A DNA stretch of 64,000 bases from CALUOB01 sp944322305 (GTDB taxonomy: Bacteria > Actinomycetota > Coriobacteriia > Coriobacteriales > Coriobacteriaceae). The notes under the pieces are model-generated. The model worked only from the letters and a program-made list of their open reading frames with translations, did not search any database and was not told the DNA's origin. How positions within the stretch are numbered: the stretch's first letter is position 1; each line of letters opens with the position of its first letter. The stretch lies in NCBI GenBank assembly GCA_963931605.1, contig OZ007031.1, forward strand, positions 558,001 to 622,000, read 5' to 3'. The translations under genes were made by a program, and so were the position numbers. This document shows, piece by piece, positions 46,241 through 54,121 of this stretch.

Positions 46241-46731
46241 TACTTCTCCTCCTTCGAGCCCTTGAAGTCATACGAGGGCTTGAGCGTTGCCTTCTTCATC
46301 TCGTCGAGGGTAAAGGTCACGTCCTCGCCGTCGACCTCCAAGGTGACGGCGTCGGTGCCCACGGCCTTGATGGTGCCGGTGAAGCTGCGGCGTCCCTCCA
46401 CGGCGTTGGTCTTGACCTCGACCTCGTGGCCGCAGAAGCGCTCGAAGTCCTTGAGGCGGCGCAGCGGGCGCGCCATGCCCGGCGAGGAGACCTCGAGCGT
46501 GTAGGAGCCGGGCAGCGGATCCAGCGCATCCAGGGCGTCGGAGATCCAACCGGTTTGGCCGGCGACCTCGTCCAGGTTGATGTCAGCGCCGTCCAGCTTC
46601 TCGATGCGCACGCGCACGCACGGCGCCTTGGTGGCGCCCACCACCTCGACGTCCACGATGTCGACGCCGTGAGCCGCGGCCGCGTCCTCCAGCACGTCGA
46701 GAACCGCCTGCTCCGTCTTGGTCTTAACCAC
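46240..46731 (-). CDS. rimP: Ribosome maturation factor RimP
   Basis: Needed for 30S assembly. The 163-residue protein has the RimP signature LEVSSPGMARPLRRLKDFERF. Two GTG codons are possible starts (46737 and 46731); AGGAGG is too close to the first and correctly spaced for the second. It leads the rimP-nusA-infB-rbfA operon and has a promoter about 80 bp upstream. Confidence 0.93.
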   Translation of the reverse strand: MVKTKTEQAVLDVLEDAAAAHGVDIVDVEVVGATKAPCVRVRIEKLDGADINLDEVAGQTGWISDALDALDPLPGSYTLEVSSPGMARPLRRLKDFERFCGHEVEVKTNAVEGRRSFTGTIKAVGTDAVTLEVDGEDVTFTLDEMKKATLKPSYDFKGSKEEK

Positions 46732-46760
46732 CGTCACACCTCCTCATACAAGAAGAGAGC

Positions 46761-46776
46761 GGGGCGCGAACGCCCC
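46761..46776 (-). promoter_or_regulatory. Leader hairpin upstream of rimP
   Basis: GGGGCG and CGCCCC form a stem closed by a four-base loop, in the 5' leader about 30 bp before the rimP start. Function unknown; it may be a stabilising element. Confidence 0.4.
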
Positions 46777-46810
46777 ACTCCCTCGTTTCAGCTGCTTTAG
46801 GTTAAGAATG

Positions 46811-46819
46811 AATATAGCA
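46811..46819 (-). promoter_or_regulatory. Extended -10 promoter of the rimP-nusA-infB-rbfA operon
   Basis: TGCTATATT on the minus strand, in an AT-rich segment about 80 bp upstream of rimP. The -35 region has no good match. Confidence 0.5.
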
Positions 46820-46909
46820 CAAGCCGAGAAAATCTGCCACATTTCTCCATATGCCCAGCTCACACACAGGTTCTCCACGATCCGGACTTGGCGGTTGGGG
46901 CGGGGGCGG

Positions 46910-46935
46910 GCATATCATCCCGTGCTCTCGAGCAG
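46910..46935. repeat. Family B half-element (inverted)
   Basis: GCATATCATCCCGTGCTC at 46910-46927 is the reverse complement of the right arm of family B (GAGCACGGGATGATATGC) and lies 29 bp before the full copy, suggesting a truncated, oppositely oriented copy. Confidence 0.7.
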
Positions 46936-46963
46936 TCAACATCATCAGGACATGTCAACGTCA

Positions 46964-47082
46964 GGGCTGGGGCCGGGTATATCGTCCCGCGCGCAGCTCT
47001 GCAGACGCAGGACATGCCGTTCCCGGCATGTCCGTCGCGTCGAAGCTGTTTGAGCACGGGATGATATGCGCGGCCCCAGCCC
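46964..47082. repeat. Family B nested palindrome, copy 2
   Basis: Outer arms GGGCTGGGGCC and GGCCCCAGCCC, an inner pair ATATCGTCCCG/CGGGATGATAT, and a central hairpin GGACATGCC/GGCATGTCC around GTTCCC. Most of the ~85-bp interior is identical to copy 1 at 6065-6171; the central G:C pair there is C:G here. It lies between leuS and rimP. Confidence 0.85.
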
Positions 47083-47091
47083 GTCGAGCAC

Positions 47092-47125
47092 AAGGCCCGC
47101 GACCGTTTTCCGATCGCGGGCCCTT
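47092..47125 (-). terminator. Hairpin downstream of leuS
   Basis: GGCCCGCGA pairs with TCGCGGGCC with a short loop, 25-30 bp past the leuS stop. The T-run on the minus strand is poor, so termination here is uncertain. Confidence 0.45.
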
Positions 47126-47150
47126 CGGGTTGGCGCTTATCGCACAAAGC

Positions 47151-49745
47151 TTACTTGGCCACGATGTTCACGAGCTTGCCGGGAACGTAGATCACCTTGA
47201 CCACGTTCTTGCCGGCGATCCAGCGCTCGGCGGCGGCCAGCGCGGCCTGCTCAACCTCGTCTTTGGGGGCGTCGGCGGCAACCTCGATGCGCGTGCGCAC
47301 CTTGCCGAGCACCTGCACCGCAATCTCCACGGTGTCGCGCTTGGCCTGCGCAAGGTCAAAGGTCGGCCACGGCGCGCCGTAGACGCTCTCGGTGTGGCCG
47401 AGCGCCTCGTGCCACAGCTCCTCGGCCCAGAACGGGCAGATGGGGGCCAGCGCCAGCACGATGTTCTCGGCCACCTTGGCGCACAGCGCGCGGTTGCGCT
47501 GCGCGGCCGGCACGTTGTTGAGGTAGGCGCTCGCAGCGTTCACGAGCTCCATGATCGCGCTGATAGCGGTGTTGAACTGCTGGCGGTCGAAGTCCTCGGT
47601 GCACTTGGCGAGCGTGCGGTGCATCTCGCGGTTGAGCTCGAGGGCGGCCTCGTCAAGCGCGGACGGGTCGACGACAGCGCCGAGGTCGGCGGTGCCGGCG
47701 AGCTGCCACACCATGCGCCAGGCGCGCTTGAGGAAGCGGTTCGCGCCCTCCACGGCCTTGGGATCCCAGTCGAAGTCCTTCTCGGGCGGGGCGATGAACA
47801 GGATCGTGAGGCGCATGGTGTCGGCGCCGTAGGGCTCGATCACGCTCGACGGAGGCACCACGTTGCCCTTGGACTTTGACATGGTCTCGCCGTTCTCGTC
47901 CTTCACCATGCCCTGGCACAGCAGGTTGGTGAAGGGCTCGTCAACGCTGAGCAGCCCCATGTCGCGCAGGGCCTTGGTGAAGAAGCGGCTGTAGAGCAGG
48001 TGCAGGATGGCGTGCTCGATGCCGCCGATGTAGTTGTCGACCGGCATCCAGCGGCCGGCCGCCTCCTTGGAGAAGGGCAACTCGGTGTTGTGCGGGTCGC
48101 AATAGCGCAGGTAGTACCAGCTGGAGCACGTGAAGGTGTCCATGGTGTCGGTCTCGCGGCGGGCCGGACGGCCGCACACCGGGCAGGTGGTCTCGTAGAA
48201 CTCCTTGCACTCGGCAAGGGTCTCGCCCGCGCCGAGGTCGAGGTTGTCGGGCAGCACCACGGGCAGCTGATCCTCGGGCACCGGAACGATGCCGCAGTGG
48301 TCGCAGTACACCACCGGGATGGGGTTGCCCCAATAGCGCTGACGGCTGATGAGCCAGTCGCGCAGGCGGAACTCGACCTTGCGACGCCCCACGCCGCGCT
48401 CCTCGAGCTCGGCCACCACGGCCGCCTCGCCCTCGGAGTGCTTGCCGCCGGTCATGCCGGTGAAGCGGCCCGACTGAACGAGCGTGCCCTCGGCGGCATG
48501 CGCGGACTCCCAGGCAACGGTGTCGGCGCGGTAGGAGGAAACAACCTCCTCGCGCGTCTTGCCCGTCTCGTCCACAAGGGCCTGGATCTCGTCGTCCATG
48601 AGGATGATGGGCTTCACGGGCAGGCCGTACTTGGTGGCGAACTCAAAGTCGCGCTGGTCGCCGCAGGGAACAGCCATGACGGCGCCGGTGCCGTAGTCGG
48701 ACACGATGTAGTCGGCCACCCAGACCGGAACCTTCTCGCCGTTGATGGGGTTCACCACGTAGCGGCCCGTGAAGGCGCCGTGCTTCTCGAGCTCGCCCTG
48801 GGCGCGCTCCACCGCGGTGACGTGCTTGGCGCCCTCCACGACCTCCATGACGCCGGCCTCGTACTCCGTGCCGGCCACGAGGTCGTGCAGGCCCTCGTAC
48901 TCGGGAGCGAGGAGGAAGAAGGTGCAGCCGAAGAGCGTGTCGGCGCGGGTGGTGAAGACGGTGATCTTACCCTTGTCGCCTGCGATGGGGTTGTCGTCGG
49001 CGTCGCAGAGCGTGAAGTCAACCTCGGCGCCCTCGGAGCGGCCGATCCAGTTGGCCTGCATCTGCTTGACGCGCTCGGGCCACCCCGGGAGCTTCTCCAG
49101 GTCGTCCAGGAGCTCCTGGGCATAGTCGGTGATCTTGAAGTACCACTGCTCGAGGTCGCGCTTCTCGGGCGCCTCGCCGCAGCGCCAGCACACGCCGTCG
49201 GTGACCTGCTCGTTGGCCAGCACCGTCTTGCAGTTGGGGCACCAGTTGACCGGGTTCTTCTTGCGGTAAACCAGCCCGCGCTCCATGAGCTTCTCGAAGA
49301 TCCACTGACCCCAGCGGTAGTAGTCGGGGCTGCAGGTCCTCACCAGGCGGTCGAGGTCGTAGGAGAAGCCCATGCGGCGCATCGTGGCGAGCGCCTGGTC
49401 CATGTTCTTGTACGTCCACGCCTTGGCCTGGGTGTTGTGCTTGATGGCGGCGTTCTCGGCAGGCAGGCCGAAGGCGTCGAACCCGATGGGGTGCAGCACG
49501 TCGTAGCCGCGCATGCGCGCCTGGCGGGCCATGGCGTCGCCGATGGTGTAGTTACGCGCGTGGCCCATGTGCAGGTCGCCCGAAGGGTACGGGAACATCT
49601 CGAGGATGTACTTCTTGGGCTTGGCCGGATCGGTGTCCGTCTTATAGATGCCCTCGGCGTCCCAGGTGTCCATCCACTTGGCCTCGATGGCCTGGGCGTT
49701 GTACGCAGGGATCTCGCGGGGCTCGTGCGTGGAGCAGTTGCACAT
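47151..49745 (-). CDS. leuS: Leucine-tRNA ligase
   Basis: Class I aminoacyl-tRNA synthetase with an editing domain. The 864-residue protein has the HIGH-like site YPSGDLHMGHARNYTIGD, the CP1 editing insertion (VFTTRADTLFGCTFFLL), a four-Cys zinc-like stretch (CDHC and CPVC) and the KMSKS site MSKSKGN. The ATG at 49745 has AAGGAGAG upstream; an in-frame ATG eight codons earlier overlaps that site and is unlikely. No T-box is visible upstream, unlike ileS. Confidence 0.97.
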   Translation of the reverse strand: MCNCSTHEPREIPAYNAQAIEAKWMDTWDAEGIYKTDTDPAKPKKYILEMFPYPSGDLHMGHARNYTIGDAMARQARMRGYDVLHPIGFDAFGLPAENAAIKHNTQAKAWTYKNMDQALATMRRMGFSYDLDRLVRTCSPDYYRWGQWIFEKLMERGLVYRKKNPVNWCPNCKTVLANEQVTDGVCWRCGEAPEKRDLEQWYFKITDYAQELLDDLEKLPGWPERVKQMQANWIGRSEGAEVDFTLCDADDNPIAGDKGKITVFTTRADTLFGCTFFLLAPEYEGLHDLVAGTEYEAGVMEVVEGAKHVTAVERAQGELEKHGAFTGRYVVNPINGEKVPVWVADYIVSDYGTGAVMAVPCGDQRDFEFATKYGLPVKPIILMDDEIQALVDETGKTREEVVSSYRADTVAWESAHAAEGTLVQSGRFTGMTGGKHSEGEAAVVAELEERGVGRRKVEFRLRDWLISRQRYWGNPIPVVYCDHCGIVPVPEDQLPVVLPDNLDLGAGETLAECKEFYETTCPVCGRPARRETDTMDTFTCSSWYYLRYCDPHNTELPFSKEAAGRWMPVDNYIGGIEHAILHLLYSRFFTKALRDMGLLSVDEPFTNLLCQGMVKDENGETMSKSKGNVVPPSSVIEPYGADTMRLTILFIAPPEKDFDWDPKAVEGANRFLKRAWRMVWQLAGTADLGAVVDPSALDEAALELNREMHRTLAKCTEDFDRQQFNTAISAIMELVNAASAYLNNVPAAQRNRALCAKVAENIVLALAPICPFWAEELWHEALGHTESVYGAPWPTFDLAQAKRDTVEIAVQVLGKVRTRIEVAADAPKDEVEQAALAAAERWIAGKNVVKVIYVPGKLVNIVAK

Positions 49746-49867
49746 AGGCTCTCCTTCTTGAAGCTTCATGCGTAAAAGGGAGGCGGCGGGGCGGCGGCTG
49801 GTTGCACCGGATTGGCGCGCGACCGCCGACGCCGCCTGCTCCCTGCCGTGCGGCGTAAGCGTTCAAG

Positions 49868-49895
49868 AGTATACACCGTTTGCTCCAGCGTCCAC
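49868..49895 (-). promoter_or_regulatory. Probable promoter of leuS
   Basis: On the minus strand GTGGAC (49895-49890) and TATACT (49873-49868) are 16 bp apart, about 120 bp upstream of leuS. Confidence 0.5.
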
Positions 49896-50002
49896 GACGT
49901 TCTCGCGGTTGTAACAGTGTGGGACGGGCGCGGTGCGGGCGGGGCGGCGGGCGGCGCGAGCGGGGCGGGCGGCGCGGGCGGCGGCGATGCGAGCGGGGCG
50001 CG

Positions 50003-50312
50003 TTTTTCTCGACAGGTATCACGCGCCGCGCATTTTTCTCGTCAGGCGCACTGGGCCGCGCATTATTCTCGTCAGGCACGACGCGCGCCGCAGCTTCCTC
50101 TTGACAGGCGCACCGGCCCGCATATTCCTCTCGACAGGTTCGAGGGGTCGCATATTCCTCTCGGCAGGCACGACGCGCGCCGCCCGCTTTTCTCGGCAAG
50201 CGCACCGGGCCGCACTTTCTTCTCGGCAGGTATGAGAGACCGCGCATTCCTCTCGACAGATACGATCTACATCATAGGTTTTCCCAGCGTTCTGCACCAA
50301 TTACTCGACAGA
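50003..50312 (+). repeat. Family C array, left, forward orientation (10 units)
   Basis: A core resembling TTTTTCTCGACAGG recurs ten times. The ends of the core fall at 50016, 50046, 50076, 50108, 50138, 50168, 50200, 50230, 50260 and 50312, so spacing is 30 or 32 bp and finally 52 bp. Between cores the filler alternates between types such as CGCACTGGGCC and CACGACGCGCGCC, a higher-order repeat. No plausible gene covers it. Confidence 0.85.
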
Positions 50313-50399
50313 TACAAAATGGCCTCAGCGAACTGGCGGCGCATGCGTGCAAAAGCCTAGTGAAATATGACAGATCCCCATCCCAAGCACCCTCATTTA

Positions 50400-50475
50400 G
50401 GCATCTGCCAAGTAAAATGCGCCAAACGGAATGATCCCCATCACGTACGCGGCATTTATCAAGAAGAATACGCCG
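50400..50475 (-). repeat. Family C units in reverse orientation (2 units, 51-bp spacing)
   Basis: GGCATCTGCCAAGTAAAATG (from 50400) and GGCATTTATCAAGAAGAATA (from 50451) are diverged reverse-complement copies of the family C core, 51 bp apart. The surrounding 50326-50523 also holds GATCCCCATC twice and no gene. Confidence 0.65.
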
Positions 50476-50523
50476 ACGTCATCGAGCGACGCATGCCCCC
50501 TCGATGACCGTCATGCTCGCTCA

Positions 50524-50895
50524 TCGCAGCTTCCCCACCCGCTTGCAGCTCTCGTCCGTCGCAGCTCTCACACACGCTTGCAACCCCCGCAGCTGAAGTT
50601 CTCGCCCGCCGCAGCTTCCCTACATGCCGCAGTCCCCCCCGCTTGAAGTTCTCTTCCGCCGCAACTCTCCCACCTGCTTGAAGCCCCGCATGCCTCAGCT
50701 CTCGCCCGCCCTCCTGCAGCCCTCGTCCGCCGCGGCTCTCCCAAACATTTATAGCTCCCCTGCATGCCGCAGTTCTCGTCCGGCGCAGCCCTCGCTCACC
50801 GCAGCTTCCCTACATGCCGCAGCTCTCCCACCCGCTTGCAACTCTCCCGCATGCTGCAGCCCTCTCGCGTGCCGCAGCTCGCTCGTCCGTCCTCA
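50524..50895. repeat. CT-rich degenerate tandem repeats (~20 bp)
   Basis: Variants of GCAGCTCTCGTCCGCC and GCAGCTTCCCTACATGCC recur about 15 times across 370 bp, giving a strong pyrimidine skew on the + strand. The pattern is unlike the 30- and 52-bp units beside it. No credible reading frame is present. Confidence 0.75.
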
Positions 50896-50905
50896 GCAAC
50901 CCGCC

Positions 50906-50931
50906 TTGCATCTGTCGAGAAAAACGAGCCG
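50906..50931 (-). repeat. Family C single unit, reverse orientation
   Basis: TGCATCTGTCGAGAAAAACG is a good reverse copy of the core. It sits between the CT-rich repeats and the nuclease gene. Confidence 0.7.
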
Positions 50932-51016
50932 ACGCTACCGTTGGCAATGCATTTCCGACCGCGCAGCAAAACGCGCTTGCCCCTCAGCCCAAAAACGGCA
51001 ACACTCCCCTTACCAG

Positions 51017-51047
51017 GAAACCCGGATGGCTGCCCCATCCGGGTTTC
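51017..51047 (+). promoter_or_regulatory. Perfect 13-bp hairpin in the leader of the nuclease gene
   Basis: GAAACCCGGATGG and CCATCCGGGTTTC pair without mismatch around the loop CTGCC, about 80 bp upstream of the nuclease start. There is no T-run directly after it, so it is not a typical terminator; it may regulate or protect the transcript. Confidence 0.65.
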
Positions 51048-51127
51048 GCCGTTTTACGGGGGCTGGTTGGATGCGTGCTGGTTTTTCGGCAAGATCGTGC
51101 CGGCTTCCCTTGCTTGGAAGGAGAGCC

Positions 51128-52120
51128 ATGACCGTTGTTCTCGCCCACGCCTCGGCACTTCAAGCGCTGCAGCACCTTGCCGCACGCGGAGAAAAACCAC
51201 GCCCCGTCTCGGTCTCGGGCGCGTACGGCACCTTGAAAGCGCCCAGCCTGTCGGAAATCGCCGGCATCGACCGCGCCGTACTGGGAATCGGCAAGCGCAT
51301 ACACATAGCCGTCCCCTCACGTGAGGCCGCCATCCGCAGAAGCGGCGTGGCGAGCCACGTGCTTGCGCGCCCGCTTCCCCGGTGGGCGCTGCTTTGTGTC
51401 GACCCAGGCCTCCTTTGCCTGCACCCCATTATCGCCGCCGCCCAGATGGCCCAACGCCTGGATCTTGTTGAGCGCATCAGCCTGCTCTACGAGATCTGCG
51501 GCACATATGCCACCAGCGCAGGCGGCCGAAACAGCTACGCCGAGGTAAAACCGCTCGCAAGCGTACGCACGCTCACGCGCGCCCGCGAGCGTTTGCCCGA
51601 ACTGCGCGGCGGCGCGCTGGTGGCTGACGCCTTGCGATTCGCAACCGACGGCGCAGCATCGCCCGCCGAAACGGAGATGGCGCTGCGCTTTGGGCTGCCG
51701 CGGCGTTTGGGCGGCTATGCCTTTGGCGTGCCGGTGCTCAACCGCGAAATCCGCGCCGGCAGCTTTCGGTACGCCGACGGAACGCCGGTGCGCAAAGGTC
51801 AGCCGCGCAAACCCGACCTGACATGGCCCGAGCTGAGCATTGCGCTCGACTACCACGGCGAGCGGTCGCATCAAACGTTCAAGCAGGTGGACCACGACCT
51901 GCGGCGCACAAACGAACTGCAGATATCGGGCATCACCTGCTTCACGCTCACGCGGCACCAGGCGAGCGACTGCCTTGCCACCGACCGGCTGGCGTACCAA
52001 ATGCAAAAAGCGGCATTCGGGCGCATTCGCCGCTACCCGCCCGGGTTCTACGCCGCGCGGCTCGACCTTGCGGCGCGGCTTCTGCAAATTCGTCAACGGA
52101 ACTGGCAGCGGCTCGCATAG
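51128..52120 (+). CDS. Probable PD-(D/E)XK/Vsr-type endonuclease (DUF559-like C-terminal domain)
   Basis: A 330-residue protein. The C-terminal third has the features of DUF559/Vsr-like nucleases: SPAETEMAL (178-186), D230 in DLTWPE, IALDYHGE (238-245) with H248, and a basic D..DLRRTNEL segment (255-264). The N-terminal ~170 residues are of no family I recognise. The ATG at 51128 has AAGGAG eight bases upstream; the open frame continues upstream through repeats and is discounted. It stands alone on the + strand, inside arrays of family C repeats. The biochemical activity is inferred from motif pattern only. Confidence 0.7.
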   Translation: MTVVLAHASALQALQHLAARGEKPRPVSVSGAYGTLKAPSLSEIAGIDRAVLGIGKRIHIAVPSREAAIRRSGVASHVLARPLPRWALLCVDPGLLCLHPIIAAAQMAQRLDLVERISLLYEICGTYATSAGGRNSYAEVKPLASVRTLTRARERLPELRGGALVADALRFATDGAASPAETEMALRFGLPRRLGGYAFGVPVLNREIRAGSFRYADGTPVRKGQPRKPDLTWPELSIALDYHGERSHQTFKQVDHDLRRTNELQISGITCFTLTRHQASDCLATDRLAYQMQKAAFGRIRRYPPGFYAARLDLAARLLQIRQRNWQRLA

Positions 52121-52162
52121 GCCGGGAGTGCGCGAGAGGCCTTCTCGGCGGCACGCCTGCCT

Positions 52163-52330
52163 GTTTTTCTCGACAAAGACGAGAAGGGCGCGCGTTATTT
52201 CTCACCGGGTAGAGAGCGTGCGCATTCCTCTTGACAGGTACAAAAGTGCGCACAATTCTCTCAGCAGGTGCAGACAACATTACCCTTTTGACGCTGTTTT
52301 TGCGCAAGTTACTTGGCAGATACAAAAGGG
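52163..52330 (+). repeat. Family C array, right, forward orientation (5 units)
   Basis: Five forward cores end near 52177, 52208, 52238, 52268 and 52320, i.e. spacing 31, 30, 30 and then 52 bp, repeating the 30-30-52 rule of the left array. The last unit TTACTTGGCAGATACAAAAG closely matches the last unit on the left (TTACTCGACAGATACAAAAT). Confidence 0.8.
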
Positions 52331-52355
52331 CCAGGCGACGCACACTGCGAGAGTG

Positions 52356-52640
52356 TGTACCAGCCGAGAAAAACCTGTCACTCCGAAGCGAAACTGCACG
52401 CGCCTTTTGCATCTGCCGAGAAGAACGCGCCTAACCCAAGGCTCTCCTACGAGCCCTGTTGCACTTGTCGAGAAGAATGGGCTGAAACCGCCTCATAGGG
52501 CCCAGGTACCATGCATCTGCCAAGAGGAATCTGCAGATGCAGGGCCGGCCAACGTACGCCTTCGTACCTGTCGAGAAAAACCTGCGACCTCAAGGTGTTC
52601 TCGTGCGCATCCTTTGCACGTGCCGACAAAACGCGGCAGC
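52356..52640 (-). repeat. Family C array, right, reverse orientation (6 units at 52 bp)
   Basis: Reverse cores (consensus near GCAYCTGYCGAGAARAA) have their CGAG positions at 52365, 52417, 52469, 52521, 52572 and 52624: spacing 52, 52, 52, 51, 52. Sequence between the cores is not conserved. The layout recalls a CRISPR array but the repeats are short and diverged and no cas gene is present. Confidence 0.8.
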
Positions 52641-52678
52641 ACGGCTGACCCGGGGCGCCGGACCAAGATGCCCGGCCG

Positions 52679-54121
52679 TTACAGGTATGCGCTGCCGCGG
52701 GACTCCTCTACCGAGCGGATGGTTGCCACGTTTGCGGCCTCCACGTCGCTGAGCGGCGAGGACATGGCATCGAACTCCTCCGGCGTGTATTGCTCGCTAT
52801 ACCAGGACTTGCCGTCGAAGTAATCCTGCAAATCAGCGCTCGAGAAGCCGCGACCATGCCGCGCGAAGATCTCGTTGCGCGCAAGGCAGAGCTCCCAGTC
52901 GGAGTAATCCTCCAGCTCAGAGGCGTCGTAGGCATGCGTGGCGCTGTCGGGCAGCACGTAACCCGCAGGATCGCTCAGCGCCGCCTCAACATCGGCGGCG
53001 CTCTTGCCCTCATCGTCCTTGTCGTCGGCGTTATCGGCATCCGACACCAGGATAGCCGTGGTAGACGTGGCGCCCGCGTAACCGCTGAGCTCGTCCAGGG
53101 CCACCGAGACCGTGCGCGCGCCCGAGGCCACCTTGCCGGTCAGGGCCGAGGAGTACACCAGGCGGCACGCCCCGTTGCCCGAGGCAGTGAACCGCTCGAC
53201 CGTCGCCGCCATGGCCGACCCGCCGTCCGCGCCCGTCTCGGACACGGTAAAGTCGGCAGGCGTGAGGACGCTCGCGTCAAAGGCGCCGTCCGTTGCGGCG
53301 ATGGTGAAGTCTACCACCACCGTGGGGTAGGCCTCGGCATTTACCGCGCTGATCTGCAGCTTGAGCGGCGTAAGCGTGGTGGTGTCGGCTGTGGGCACGT
53401 TGTCGGTCTGCATCGCCTGGTTGTCCGACGCGGCCGAGAACAGCCCACCGCTGGCGACCATCCAGCCCACGAGCACGGCTACCACGAGAACCGCCACCAC
53501 ACCCGCGGCGACAAGCGCCGTGCGCCCGGCGCCACGGTGCTGCACGGGCTTGCCGGGATAGAGAATCCCGTCTTGCGGGATGGACGGCGGCAGGGGCACG
53601 TTGATGGGCGCCGTGTCGCTGGGCTTGGCGGACTTTGCGGGCTCGCCTGCGGCAAAGGGATCAGTTCCGGCGCCCACCGTATCTACCGTATCCACCGCAT
53701 CGCCCGCGCCCGCCCCGTTAGCCGACGCCGCAACGGTTGGCTGGGCATAGGGAGAAGCGGCCACGGTCTCGGCAGGATCGGCCGGGTACGCATACGCCGC
53801 CCGGCGGTCGATCGGCACCGCGTCGCGCGCGTTGCCAGCCACAGGCCCCTGCGGGCACGCCGCCGCGCCGTCAGCACCGACAGCTCGCCCAGCCTGCGCG
53901 GCGTCGGCGCGCTGCTCGGCCGAGAAGAGCGCGGTGGCGTCGGCGTCAACGTCGGCTGCAGCGGCAACGCGCGTGCGAGCCATGGCGCTTGCAACCGCCT
54001 CGTCCTGCGCGCTCCGGGCGGCCGCATCCGCAGACGCGGGCGCGGACGCCACGCGCTTGCCGCAGTACGGGCAAAACGCCGCGCCCTTCTCAAGCTCGGC
54101 CCCACAGCTTACGCAATACAT
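52679..54121 (-). CDS. Zinc-ribbon membrane protein with YARHG domain
   Basis: A 480-residue single-pass protein. It starts with a zinc ribbon (MYCVSCGAE and FCPYCGK), followed by a ~180-residue Ala/Asp/Pro-rich low-complexity linker, one membrane helix (about 205-230, TALVAAGVVAVLVVAVLVGW), an extracytoplasmic beta-rich domain, and a C-terminal YARHG domain (ELCLARNEIFARHGRGF, with W-Y pair in KSWYSEQYTPEEF). YARHG proteins are surface-exposed and of unknown function, probably wall-associated. The ATG at 54121 has GGGGAG upstream. The 293-bp gap to guaB shows nothing clear. Confidence 0.85.
   Translation of the reverse strand: MYCVSCGAELEKGAAFCPYCGKRVASAPASADAAARSAQDEAVASAMARTRVAAAADVDADATALFSAEQRADAAQAGRAVGADGAAACPQGPVAGNARDAVPIDRRAAYAYPADPAETVAASPYAQPTVAASANGAGAGDAVDTVDTVGAGTDPFAAGEPAKSAKPSDTAPINVPLPPSIPQDGILYPGKPVQHRGAGRTALVAAGVVAVLVVAVLVGWMVASGGLFSAASDNQAMQTDNVPTADTTTLTPLKLQISAVNAEAYPTVVVDFTIAATDGAFDASVLTPADFTVSETGADGGSAMAATVERFTASGNGACRLVYSSALTGKVASGARTVSVALDELSGYAGATSTTAILVSDADNADDKDDEGKSAADVEAALSDPAGYVLPDSATHAYDASELEDYSDWELCLARNEIFARHGRGFSSADLQDYFDGKSWYSEQYTPEEFDAMSSPLSDVEAANVATIRSVEESRGSAYL

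Noticed and set aside
41621..46504. 1627-codon open frame on the + strand across rbfA, infB and nusA
   Set aside because: It is an antisense shadow of three well-identified genes, with low-complexity Leu/Gly/His-rich translation.
49746..49990. T-box upstream of leuS
   Set aside because: No GGGTGG core, specifier loop or terminator could be found in the leader.
49933..50300. Short + strand proteins with repeated FLDRY/FLSTG motifs
   Set aside because: These arise from translating the 30-bp repeat in frame; no start signals, and the frame breaks where spacing is 32 or 52 bp.
50624..51127. Upstream extension of the nuclease gene (would add 168 residues)
   Set aside because: The extension translates CT-rich repeats and a hairpin; a proper ribosome binding site precedes the ATG at 51128.
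52356..52640. CRISPR array
   Set aside because: The 52-bp period is tempting, but the conserved part is only ~15 bp, units differ at several positions, and no cas gene is in the window.
49746..52678. Prophage or transposon remnant
   Set aside because: No integrase, transposase, terminal inverted repeat of known type or phage structural gene was seen in this island.
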